DNA of 10,942 bases, from the NCBI GenBank assembly GCA_023227645.1, contig JALNVJ010000039.1, positions 1-10,942 of the forward strand. The letters are read 5' to 3'. The first letter of the stretch is position 1, and every line of letters starts with the position of its first letter. The notes below the pieces were generated by a model. The model was not told the DNA's origin and did no database searches. It was given only the letters and a program-made list of their open reading frames with translations. A program made the translations under genes and the position numbers. This document shows, in pieces, positions 1 through 6,875 of this stretch. This DNA comes from Bacteroidales bacterium (GTDB lineage: Bacteria > Bacteroidota > Bacteroidia > Bacteroidales > P3).

Positions 1-198
1 AAAGTTTTCAAGATTACCTTTCCCAATTTCTTTATCTATTTCTTTGAATTCAAATGTTTTAAAGATAACACTTTTGACATTCCCTCTTAATTCATCACTT
101 TTAAGATCATTTATTACACTATCTTTATTTAAGTTCTGAGAATAAATATTTATATAAGAAAGAGATGATAAAATTATTATAAGAAGATATTTTTTCAT
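1..198 (-). CDS. Secreted hypothetical protein, N-terminal part
   Basis: The 66 N-terminal residues are visible; the gene runs off the left edge of the window. It opens with MKKYLLIIILSSLSYINIYSQ, a typical signal peptide: basic start, about 13 hydrophobic residues, and a likely signal peptidase I site around YSQ, a common ending in Bacteroidota. The exported part begins NLNKDSVINDL and includes DELRGNVKSV. From memory that resembles a short stretch near the N-terminus of many uncharacterised secreted Bacteroidota proteins (LKGxVKSV), but I cannot assign a family. The start is the only ATG that keeps the signal peptide intact, and there is an AT-rich leader with a -7-like box about 66 bases upstream. 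It is transcribed divergently from the WG-repeat gene at 706. Role unknown; location probably periplasm or outer surface. Confidence 0.75.
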   Translation of the reverse strand, partial: MKKYLLIIILSSLSYINIYSQNLNKDSVINDLKSDELRGNVKSVIFKTFEFKEIDKEIGKGNLENF

Positions 199-263
199 GA
201 AATAGGTTTTATTAAATATTAATTCAATATATAAGCTAATTTTTTATTTATAAGTATAAACAG

Positions 264-271
264 CAAAGCTA
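264..271 (-). promoter_or_regulatory. Possible Bacteroidota -7 box for the left-edge secreted protein
   Basis: The minus strand reads TAGCTTTG here, a full match to TAnnTTTG and followed by C as in many Bacteroidota promoters. At 19 bases upstream the -33 position reads CAAT instead of TTTG, so that half is missing. It lies 66 bases before the ATG at 198, a sensible distance. Only half of the promoter is supported. Confidence 0.4.
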
Positions 272-610
272 CAAAAGAAAATAATAATAAATTGTCTTTT
301 AAATGTATTATTTATCTAATGAAAATGTTTATCCGTTAGATTTAAGTTGTAAATGCAACAGTATTGATTTCAAAATTTCAAAATAAATATTTATAATTAG
401 ACAAGAAAGCTTATTTTTTTCAACTAAACTTATTTTATTTTTACTCAATCAAAGTCAGCATTAATTGATGTTTCTTTTATAAATATATTTATACTGCTTC
501 ATTAGCTTTTGCAGGAAAAGGGTAGGTGAACTATGATTAATAGCTATAGATTAGGGCATTATTCCTTTTATAGGTCGATATTTAGAATAATATTTTTTTA
601 AGAGAAATTA

Positions 611-641
611 TTTGCTGCAGAAAAAATATTTACTACATTTG
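611..641 (+). promoter_or_regulatory. Bacteroidota promoter of the WG-repeat gene
   Basis: TTTG at 611-614, exactly 19 bases, then TACATTTG at 634-641. This is a full match to the Bacteroidota primary sigma-factor consensus TTTG-N19-TAnnTTTG. Transcription would begin near 647-650, giving a leader of about 57 bases before the ATG at 706. The -7 box is half of a perfect palindrome (634-649). Confidence 0.75.
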
Positions 642-649
642 CAAATGTA
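634..649. repeat. Perfect 16-bp palindrome over the -7 box
   Basis: TACATTTGCAAATGTA is a perfect inverted repeat with no spacer, covering the -7 element of the WG-gene promoter and probably the transcription start. It could be an operator for a dimeric regulator, or it could arise because the -7 consensus TTTG followed by CA is already half-symmetric. The reverse-strand copy of TACATTTG has no -33 partner at 669-672, so a back-to-back promoter is not supported. Confidence 0.5.
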
Positions 650-705
650 ATTCTATTATTTTTAGTTTTATTTATGTGAGATTTAATCTATTAATATTTA
701 ATACA

Positions 706-993
706 ATGAGAACATTTGCTTTTATTGTATTTACTTTTTCCTTTTTTTGAATTTGTTCAGCTCAAACAAAATATGATAATGTTGGAGCTTATGATGTATA
801 TAAATCAGATTGGGCTATGGTTACAATTAATGGAAAGCTAGGCTTTATTGATAATGAAGGAAAAGAAGTAGTAAAGCCAATATATGATAAAATTGGCTTT
901 TTTGATGTATATAAAACAGAATGGGCTTTAGTTGAGATTAATGGAAAGGTTGGCTTTATTGATAATAAAGGTAATTATATTGAAAAGAAGTAA
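706..993 (+). pseudogene. Small secreted WG-repeat protein with in-frame TGA in the signal peptide
   Basis: Reading from ATG 706 to TAA 991-993 gives 96 codons. Codons 1-14 (MRTFAFIVFTFSFF) form the start of a signal peptide, codon 15 is TGA (748-750), and codons 16-22 (ICSAQTK) look like the signal cleavage region. Two exact 37-codon WG repeats follow: codons 23-59 and 60-95, each with the pattern Y-D-x-(V/I)-G, D-V-Y-K, W-A, I-N-G-K, G-F-I-D-N-x-G, the signature of the WG (KWG) repeat family. The frame is unchanged across the TGA, so a base substitution rather than an indel explains it. TGA serves as the normal stop of the flippase-like gene at 2003, so recoding genome-wide is unlikely. Most likely a recently inactivated gene or a sequence error; WG-repeat proteins usually carry more repeats than two. 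A perfect promoter lies upstream. Confidence 0.7.
772..990 (+). repeat. Two tandem WG repeats, 111-bp period
   Basis: Units 772-882 and 883-990 are in register with a period of exactly 111 bases (37 codons). They share long near-identical stretches at the DNA level, for example around GATGTATATAAA, TGGGCT, ATTAATGGAAAG and GGCTTTATTGATAAT. This indicates a fairly recent tandem duplication, or conversion between units. Confidence 0.8.
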
Positions 994-996
994 TAT

Positions 997-1046
997 GCTT
1001 AAATTATAATGTGTCCGCATTGTAAGGGATTTTTAAGCTATTTTTT
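997..1046 (+). terminator. Possible terminator between convergent WG-repeat and DUF1801 genes
   Basis: GCTTAAA (997-1003) pairs with TTTAAGC (1032-1038). Inside it a second short stem, TAATG (1008-1012) with CATTG, closes a six-base loop. A run of six T follows at 1041-1046. The hairpin is interrupted and AT-rich, and its right arm overlaps the DUF1801 stop codon, so support is modest. Confidence 0.35.
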
Positions 1047-1475
1047 ATCAAACTCTTCTATATCAAATTCTATTGCTATTTCTATTAGCTGATCTAGTAT
1101 ATCTCTATCTAAATCACTTAGCTTTTTAAAATAGATACAGCCTTTTCCTAGCTTTACTTTTCCAAGTTTTTGAGCTAGTTCAACGTTCTTGTCGTCGTAA
1201 AGTGCCAAATTAAGGTATAAAGAGATATTGCTTTTTCTTGGTGCAAAACCTACTTTAAACCATTCTACTGTTCGCTTGGATTTATAGGAGGCTAAGTATT
1301 TTTTAAAGCCAATAATACTATCTCCCCAAATCTTTCCTTCTTCTTTTGTATGCTCTCGTATTATATTATACAATTCAATTGAATCTTTTTTCTTTGATTC
1401 ATCTTCAATTTTATCGAGATATTCTGCTACAGAGATATCATTTTCTTTTGTTTTTATTTCTGTGACTTTAGCCAT
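1038..1475 (-). CDS. DUF1801 (YdhG-like) domain protein
   Basis: A 145-residue soluble protein with no signal peptide. It fits the DUF1801 family: an N-terminal helical part with ISVAEYLDKIED (14-25), then IWGDSIIGFKKY (49-60), a strand-rich middle with WFKVGFAPRKSNISLYL (72-88), and the C-terminal GKGCIYFKKLSDLD (110-123) followed by a helix. These W-G-x-x-I-x-G and G-K-x-C-I-x-F-K-x-L-x-D-(L/I)-D stretches are characteristic of the family from memory; its biochemical role is unknown. The gene is last in a run of minus-strand genes and starts 33 bases after the rfaE2 stop. I see no promoter in that gap, so it is probably co-transcribed. The start at 1475 is the first ATG and gives the usual family length. 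Family call good, function unassigned. Confidence 0.85.
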   Translation of the reverse strand: MAKVTEIKTKENDISVAEYLDKIEDESKKKDSIELYNIIREHTKEEGKIWGDSIIGFKKYLASYKSKRTVEWFKVGFAPRKSNISLYLNLALYDDKNVELAQKLGKVKLGKGCIYFKKLSDLDRDILDQLIEIAIEFDIEEFDKK

Positions 1476-1508
1476 ACAATATGTTATTTGCTTAATTCTA
1501 TGTTAATA

Positions 1509-2006
1509 CTATTTCTTTTCTGAAAGTATCTTTTTCTCAATTTCACTTGTTGAATAGCCTTCAAGAAAAGTAAGTGTTTTTATTTCTCCTCCTTTTGCTT
1601 GCACTATATCATAACCTATAATTTCCTCTGGTTTATAGTCTGCTCCCTTAACTAAGATATCGGGTTGTATTGCCTTAATCAGTTGGTAGGGGGTAGGCTC
1701 AGAAAAATATACTATTGCATCGATAAATTGCATTGAGGCTAGGATTATTGCTCTTGACTTTTCGTCTTGAATTGGCCTAGTTTTTCCTTTTATCTCTCTT
1801 ACAGAGCGGTCGGTGTTGAGTCCAATAATTAAAATATCTCCTAGGTCTTTGGCTTTTGCTAAATAGTCAATATGTCCTTGATGAATGATATCGAAACAAC
1901 CATTTGTGAAAACGATTTTCTTTCCTTCTTTTTCCCATTCACTTAATTTGAGTTTTAGGCTTTCGAGGGAGGAGATTTTATTTTTGATTAATTCTATTTG
2001 TTTCAT
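1509..2006 (-). CDS. rfaE2: D-glycero-beta-D-manno-heptose 1-phosphate adenylyltransferase
   Basis: A 165-residue cytidylyltransferase-like enzyme that transfers AMP to D-glycero-beta-D-manno-heptose 1-phosphate, giving ADP-heptose for the lipopolysaccharide inner core. Visible motifs: FTNGCFD (33-39), the nucleotide-binding HxGH as HQGH (42-45), NTDRSVR (64-70), VKGADY (119-124) and GYSTS (150-154), the position of the ISTS-type motif. Length and content match the stand-alone second half of HldE/RfaE, so the kinase half (rfaE1) must lie elsewhere. Its ATG overlaps the TGA of the upstream flippase-like gene (ATGA, 2003-2006), so translation is probably coupled. The DUF1801 gene follows after 33 bases. 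Family call firm; the heptose substrate is inferred from the family. Confidence 0.93.
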   Translation of the reverse strand: MKQIELIKNKISSLESLKLKLSEWEKEGKKIVFTNGCFDIIHQGHIDYLAKAKDLGDILIIGLNTDRSVREIKGKTRPIQDEKSRAIILASMQFIDAIVYFSEPTPYQLIKAIQPDILVKGADYKPEEIIGYDIVQAKGGEIKTLTFLEGYSTSEIEKKILSEKK

Positions 2007-2983
2007 TTTTTTTTCTGGGTTTTAGAAAAGTAAATAAAGCCTATTAACCCAATAAGAATTACTCCTATTTGAGATACTATCCAGAGTAACCAACCTGCTG
2101 CGTAGCCAATTGGGCGAATTATTCCATACATTAATAATGCTTCTGCAATAATTGCTGGAAATAGACCAATGCCCCCTGGGGTGATAATTGGTCCTATTGC
2201 TCCTAATATTGTTGCAATAAATGCAATTTTGAAGGATAAGTGCATGGTTTGGGGAAAGCATAGGAAAATAACGTATGTTCCAAGTATCCATATAAACCAT
2301 ATAAATAGGGAATTGAAGATAAAGAGAGCTGGGTTTTTTAGTTTGAGTATTGATTTTATTCCTTCAAGGAATCCTAATAGGATATCTTTTATCTTATTAT
2401 ATAATTTAGTTTTTTGTATCTTCTTTCTAAAGAAAAATATAATTATAAAGGCAAATAGTACTGATATTGCTCCAATAATAATTATGAATTTAAACTTTTC
2501 GAATGATAATACACTTGTTAAGTTATTATATATGTAGTCCTTGATATAGTTAAACTCCATTAATAAGCCTAAGAGAAAAATTAGAATAAATATTATTGTA
2601 TCAACCGTTCTTTCAACTAAGACTGTGCCGACTGCTTTCTCAAATGGTATTTTCTGACTCTTGCTAATTAATCCGCAACGTAGTATTTCACCAAGTCGAG
2701 GCACTGCCAAATTTGCTAAGTATCCCGACATGACTGCTAAGAAAGTAGGAATGAGTTTGGGATTATAACCCATTGGACGAATAAGTTGTTGCCAACGTAT
2801 TGCCCTTATTAAGGCGCTTGATATATTTACTAGTATAGCTATTACGAACCAAAAATAATTAGCTTTCGATAATGAATCAAACACTTGGTTTAATTCATCT
2901 TGACTAAGTTTGGAAACGAACCACCATATAAATCCCAAGCCTATTGCAAAGAATAATACTAACCTAATAGTTTTTTTCATCAA
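2003..2983 (-). CDS. Flippase-like integral membrane protein (LPG synthase TM / UPF0104 family)
   Basis: A 326-residue polytopic membrane protein with about 8 hydrophobic segments (roughly 6-23, 43-60, 76-93, 125-142, 165-185, 220-242, 252-285, 294-319). It matches the membrane half of lysylphosphatidylglycerol synthases, also called the AglD2 or flippase-like family. The family markers are RAIRWQQLIRP (60-70), PRLGE (95-99), ERTVD (124-128) and PGGIGLFPA (269-277). The catalytic aminoacyl-transfer domain of true MprF is absent, so a role in moving or holding a lipid-linked substrate is more likely than lysine transfer. The start has two adjacent ATGs (MMKK); the first is used here. It begins 27 bases after panD and overlaps rfaE2 by four bases, indicating an operon. 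Family call firm; the substrate is unknown. Confidence 0.88.
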   Translation of the reverse strand: MMKKTIRLVLFFAIGLGFIWWFVSKLSQDELNQVFDSLSKANYFWFVIAILVNISSALIRAIRWQQLIRPMGYNPKLIPTFLAVMSGYLANLAVPRLGEILRCGLISKSQKIPFEKAVGTVLVERTVDTIIFILIFLLGLLMEFNYIKDYIYNNLTSVLSFEKFKFIIIIGAISVLFAFIIIFFFRKKIQKTKLYNKIKDILLGFLEGIKSILKLKNPALFIFNSLFIWFIWILGTYVIFLCFPQTMHLSFKIAFIATILGAIGPIITPGGIGLFPAIIAEALLMYGIIRPIGYAAGWLLWIVSQIGVILIGLIGFIYFSKTQKKK

Positions 2984-3010
2984 ATTATTATTTAATTACT
3001 GATTTAGCAA

Positions 3011-3355
3011 TTAAACGAGCTTGTTCTCTTGCGGGAATATTGCAATTGGTTTATGTTTTTTTGCTTCTTCGAAATCCATATAGGCATAAGAAACAATGAT
3101 TACATAGTCGTCTATTTGTACTTTACGGGCTGCCGCTCCATTAATTCCTATTTCGCCTGAGCCTCTTTCTCCTTTAATAACATAGGTGTCGAATCTCTCC
3201 CCATTGTTAATATCGAAGATATATACTCTTTCATTTTCAATTAAATTAGCAGCGTCCATTAAGTCTTCATCAATTGTTATGCTCCCAATATAATTAAGGT
3301 TGGCACGTGTTACAACAGCTCTATGTATCTTTGATTTTAAAACTTCAATATTCAT
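3011..3355 (-). CDS. panD: Aspartate 1-decarboxylase proenzyme
   Basis: A 114-residue pyruvoyl enzyme that converts L-aspartate to beta-alanine for pantothenate and coenzyme A. Every residue I would check is present, at the same numbering as the Escherichia coli enzyme: Lys9, His11, Tyr22, the Gly24-Ser25 self-cleavage site in NYIGSITID, Arg54, Thr57, Tyr58 and Asn72 in the GEIGINGAAARKV stretch. Cleavage would leave a 24-residue beta chain and an alpha chain whose N-terminal Ser25 becomes the pyruvoyl group. No panC or panB lies in the window; instead the flippase-like gene follows after 27 bases. Upstream is a hairpin (3382-3417) ending only 26 bases before this ATG, with no recognisable promoter between, so expression may depend on read-through from the DUF2723 gene. 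Product call very sure. Confidence 0.96.
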   Translation of the reverse strand: MNIEVLKSKIHRAVVTRANLNYIGSITIDEDLMDAANLIENERVYIFDINNGERFDTYVIKGERGSGEIGINGAAARKVQIDDYVIIVSYAYMDFEEAKKHKPIAIFPQENKLV

Positions 3356-3381
3356 TTTCTGTTTTTTTCTTTCAATTAATA

Positions 3382-3417
3382 CAAAAAACTAATGGTTTGC
3401 TTTTCATTAGTTTTTTG
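3382..3417 (-). terminator. Intrinsic terminator-like hairpin after the DUF2723 gene
   Basis: A perfect 13-bp stem: CAAAAAACTAATG (3382-3394) with its exact complement at 3405-3417, loop of 10 bases (3395-3404). On the minus strand it lies 22 bases after the DUF2723 stop and its 3' arm carries six T, so it could terminate that transcript. The stem is almost all A/T with few G/C pairs, so it may be leaky. The next gene, panD, is on the same strand just 26 bases further. Confidence 0.6.
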
Positions 3418-3439
3418 CATTAATCTCTTAATTTTCCTA

Positions 3440-6400
3440 TTAAAAATTTATTCCCGGTACGTTTACGTTTCCTTGACCTTGTCCTTGATTTTGCATAGCT
3501 TGCATCTGAGATTGTTGTTGAGCCACCATTTCTTGAACAACTTTCATAAAGGTTGGACTAGAGTTTATCTTTTGTTCAACACTCTTAAGCTGAGAGTTGA
3601 CAGCATTTGAATAGATAAACATTAATAGCTCTGTTCCTCTATTATAAAGCTCTTCCGATTGCGAGGTCATAATTTTTTCTAATGTTGAAAGTATTTCTAT
3701 AAGTTGCTTTTCTCCTTCTGCTTTATTGCCAGAGCGAGACATCTCAACCGCTGAATTTACTTTATTAACAGTTTCATTATACACTTTTTGTAATTCTTGA
3801 ATCTTTAAAATAGATTCAATTTCAGGAATAGCTTTAAGCCTAGCTTGCACTTTGGTTAATTGATATTCACTTGCGTAAGAATATAATAGCCCAATAATTT
3901 GTAGTGATTCAGTTTTCAAACTTGAAACATTTCGAGCTTTATTTCCCTTAAATTGATTATAATACTTAACTTCACTTATGTAGTGGTCAGCAATAAGATT
4001 TAATACTTCTTCTCCTTTTTTCTTATTACCTGCATCACAGTATAGAGCAGCTAATTGCATATCATATTTATCTAAATAGATTTTTGAATGTGGAAATTCT
4101 ACAAGAGCCTTATCTAATATTTTAATTGCTTTTGCATTATCTCCCATTGAGGCAATGTTTTTTGCCAATAACATATGTTGTTGACGCATATTCCTTGAGT
4201 TATTTACCGATACTGCATCTTCAAGATAAGTATGAGGATTATTTATCCCTCCCCAGTTAAACTTATTCATAAAGAGGTTATAGGTTTTGTTTACAGATAT
4301 TTTGCCTCTTTCTTTTGTTGGCATTATCCTATAAACCAATCCTTCTTGTTGAATATAGTCGTTGATGTTTGGAATAATATTTGTGAAATATTGAGGGCTC
4401 ATTGTGTATATTGGACGTTTAAATAGATTTGTTCCAAGTATATCTAAGAGCATCAATTCGTTTCTTTGAAGTTGTTTCATCCCTTGTTTTCCATCCACAG
4501 GTATAGTAAACGTAAATTGATTTTCACCAGAAGTTATGGTTAGGTTATTAGCTAGCATAACTTTAATTGAATCGCCTGCATTATCGTAGGTAGTTGTTTT
4601 TGGATCATATAACATCCTTGTCAAAACATCTTTTAGCTCTTTTGGTTCATCATTTTCTGGATAAACAAGAGTTAGATCTAAGCCAAGTCTATAAAAATCC
4701 TTAGTTAGGGTGAAAGGACATTTTTCTGAGTCATAAACCTTATTATAGAGTTGTTCAACATACCAATGCATTCCAGAAAGGGTGAAATTTAGTATTCTAA
4801 TATCTGGACGAATTCCTTCAACTTCTTGAGCATACCAAAGAGGGAAGGTGTCATTATCACCAAAGGTTATTAGTATAGCATCTTTCTCACAACTTTCTAA
4901 ATAGTTCCTCGCAAATTCTCTTGCTATATATCTTTCGCTACGGTCGTGGTCATCCCATTCCTGAGAAGCCATTAATACAGGAACTGCTAATATACAAATA
5001 GCTGTAATTCCTATTGCTCTTATGTTTTCAGGGATCTTAACTTTTCCTAACCAATCAAATAGTGCATATACACCTAATCCAATCCAGATTGCAAAGGCGT
5101 AGAATGACCCAGCATAGGCATAGTCACGTTCTCTGGGTTGGGTTGGGTGTTGATTTAAGTATAGTACAATTGCAAGTCCTGTCATAAAGAAGAGAAGGAA
5201 TACAACAACGCCATTCTTTCTGTCTTTCTTAAATTGGTAGATAAGTCCAGCAATTCCAAGTAAGAAAGGAAGGAAGTATAAGGTGTTTCTTGCTTTATTA
5301 TTCATCATCTCTTTTGGAATATTGTCTTGAGGCCCTAAGCGTATTTGGTCAATAAACTTAATACCTGATATCCAGTTGCCATTAATAACATCTTTTGTTC
5401 CATTTGATTCAGGATCATAATTTGAATGGTTAACTCCAAAGCTTTGAATATCGTTTTGTCTTCCAACGAAATTCCACATAAAGTATCTCCAATACATATG
5501 ATTTAATTGGTAGCGGAAGAAGTATTGTAGGTTTTCTGTGAAGCTAGGTTTGCCCTCGTGAGTAATTCCTGCCCAATACTTATAATAGGTTATATGTTTT
5601 TGTTCTAATGAAGAATACATTCTAGGGAAAACTGTGCAGTCATTATCTGAAAACTTGTATTTACCACCTGACTTAACTTTAATGTATTTATTATTTACCT
5701 TGTCTTTAATATATTTTGGAGATCCTTCCTCCATGCTTATTGGTTGTGCGGTATAATTTTGTCCGTAAAGCAAAGGAGTATCACCATATTGTTCACGATT
5801 CAAATAGGTTAGTAAACCAACCGCATCCTTTGGTGCATTCTCGTTAATTGGTGTGTTTGCATTGGCACGAATCACCAAAATAAAGAAGGTTGAATAACCA
5901 ATTAATAGGAATAGGAACGATAGTATAGATGTGTTAAGAAGTGGTTTAGCATTTTCTTTTGAGTATTTAAGTCCCCAGATAATTAATCCTATCAATAAAA
6001 GAAAGAATATTATTGTTCCAGAGTTGAAAGGCATCTTTACTGAGTTAACAAAGAATATTTCAAACTTACCTGCAAAGGAAACAATCATAGGTACAACAAA
6101 ATATAGTACAACTCCAACAATTAAAATTGAAAGAAGCCCTGCTAGAATTACACCTTTTTTGGTTGTTTTTTGGTATTTCTTAAAGTAAAACACATAAGCC
6201 ATTGCTGGAATTGCAAGAAGGTTTAGTAGATGGACCCCTATTGATATTCCAACTAGAAATGCAATTAATATTATCCAACGTAGATTATGTTTGTCATCAG
6301 CTTGGCTTTCCCATTTAAGAATTGTCCAGAAAACTAATGCAGTAAAGAAAGAACTCATTGCATAAACTTCACCCTCAACAGCTGAAAACCAAAAAGTATC

Positions 6401-6802
6401 AGAAAAAGCATAAGCTAGTGATCCAACAATACCGCTACCAAATATTGCTATCATTTGGCCAGTTGTTATTTCTTGTCCTTTCTTAACAAGCTTTTTAGCA
6501 AAGATTGTAATGGTCCAGAAAAGGAATAATATAGTGAAACCACTACATATTGCACTTAAGGCATTTACCATATAAGCAACCCTTGTTACATCTCCACCTG
6601 CAAAGAGAGAGAAGATACGAGCAAAGATTTGAAAGGTTGGTGCTCCAGGTGGATGTCCTACTTGGAGTTTGTATGCAGTTGCAATATATTCTCCACAATC
6701 CCACCAAGAGGCAGTAGGTTCTGCAGTAATTAAGTAAACTATGCTTGCAATTAGGAATACTACCCAACCCAAGGTGTTGTTTATTAAAGAATACTTTTTC
6801 AT
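3440..6802 (-). CDS. DUF2723 membrane glycosyltransferase-like protein with C-terminal TPR-like region
   Basis: A 1120-residue protein of the DUF2723 family, which has a GT-C-type membrane fold and is related to protein O-mannosyltransferases. The first segment is followed by TAEPTASWWDCGEYIATAY (26-44), with acidic D35 and E38 in the first external loop as expected for GT-C enzymes, and GHPPGAP (49-55). About seven membrane segments lie in 12-312, an external insertion spans about 313-507, and four more segments lie in 508-612, with QPRERDYAY (555-563) between two of them. The soluble C-terminal half starts near 613 and carries GDNDTFPLWYAQEVEGIRPD (648-667), a strongly conserved family stretch. 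Residues about 872-1065 are helical and TPR-like (GDNAKAIKILDKALVEFP). The last 29 residues are rich in Q, M and G. Likely transfers a sugar from a lipid carrier to exported proteins or glycans; donor and acceptor cannot be told. No clear promoter in the 73 bases after the deiminase stop. Confidence 0.88.
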   Translation of the reverse strand: MKKYSLINNTLGWVVFLIASIVYLITAEPTASWWDCGEYIATAYKLQVGHPPGAPTFQIFARIFSLFAGGDVTRVAYMVNALSAICSGFTILFLFWTITIFAKKLVKKGQEITTGQMIAIFGSGIVGSLAYAFSDTFWFSAVEGEVYAMSSFFTALVFWTILKWESQADDKHNLRWIILIAFLVGISIGVHLLNLLAIPAMAYVFYFKKYQKTTKKGVILAGLLSILIVGVVLYFVVPMIVSFAGKFEIFFVNSVKMPFNSGTIIFFLLLIGLIIWGLKYSKENAKPLLNTSILSFLFLLIGYSTFFILVIRANANTPINENAPKDAVGLLTYLNREQYGDTPLLYGQNYTAQPISMEEGSPKYIKDKVNNKYIKVKSGGKYKFSDNDCTVFPRMYSSLEQKHITYYKYWAGITHEGKPSFTENLQYFFRYQLNHMYWRYFMWNFVGRQNDIQSFGVNHSNYDPESNGTKDVINGNWISGIKFIDQIRLGPQDNIPKEMMNNKARNTLYFLPFLLGIAGLIYQFKKDRKNGVVVFLLFFMTGLAIVLYLNQHPTQPRERDYAYAGSFYAFAIWIGLGVYALFDWLGKVKIPENIRAIGITAICILAVPVLMASQEWDDHDRSERYIAREFARNYLESCEKDAILITFGDNDTFPLWYAQEVEGIRPDIRILNFTLSGMHWYVEQLYNKVYDSEKCPFTLTKDFYRLGLDLTLVYPENDEPKELKDVLTRMLYDPKTTTYDNAGDSIKVMLANNLTITSGENQFTFTIPVDGKQGMKQLQRNELMLLDILGTNLFKRPIYTMSPQYFTNIIPNINDYIQQEGLVYRIMPTKERGKISVNKTYNLFMNKFNWGGINNPHTYLEDAVSVNNSRNMRQQHMLLAKNIASMGDNAKAIKILDKALVEFPHSKIYLDKYDMQLAALYCDAGNKKKGEEVLNLIADHYISEVKYYNQFKGNKARNVSSLKTESLQIIGLLYSYASEYQLTKVQARLKAIPEIESILKIQELQKVYNETVNKVNSAVEMSRSGNKAEGEKQLIEILSTLEKIMTSQSEELYNRGTELLMFIYSNAVNSQLKSVEQKINSSPTFMKVVQEMVAQQQSQMQAMQNQGQGQGNVNVPGINF

Positions 6803-6875
6803 TAAATCAATTTGTTTATTATTACTTTAATTATCTTATCTATAATATCATTTGCTAACGACTAATAATCAATTT

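Larger units (their letters stand above)
199..705. other. AT-rich intergenic region between divergent genes
   Basis: This 507-base stretch separates the left-edge secreted protein from the WG-repeat gene. It holds the two outward-facing promoter candidates (264-271 and 611-641) and a 16-bp palindrome at 634-649. I see no convincing coding region in 300-600. A 22-codon frame starting at 533 (MINSYRLGHYSFYRSIFRII...) is preceded by GGTAGGTGAACT but has no recognisable content. No tRNA, repeat array or mobile element end is evident. Confidence 0.6.

Noticed and set aside
533..601. 22-codon plus-strand frame with a GGTAGGTGAACT leader
   Set aside because: Too short, no family resemblance, and Shine-Dalgarno-like sequence is not a reliable start signal in Bacteroidota.
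642..672. Back-to-back promoter on the minus strand from the palindrome
   Set aside because: The mirrored -7 box is present, but nothing resembling a -33 box lies at the right distance and no gene starts close downstream.
748..750. TGA read as tryptophan or selenocysteine
   Set aside because: TGA ends the flippase-like gene at 2003 as a normal stop, tryptophans in the other genes are TGG, and a selenocysteine in a signal peptide makes no sense; no SECIS-like hairpin is evident just after it.
2022..2300. Reading frame on the minus strand inside the flippase-like gene
   Set aside because: It is an out-of-frame shadow of the real gene and has no protein-like features of its own.
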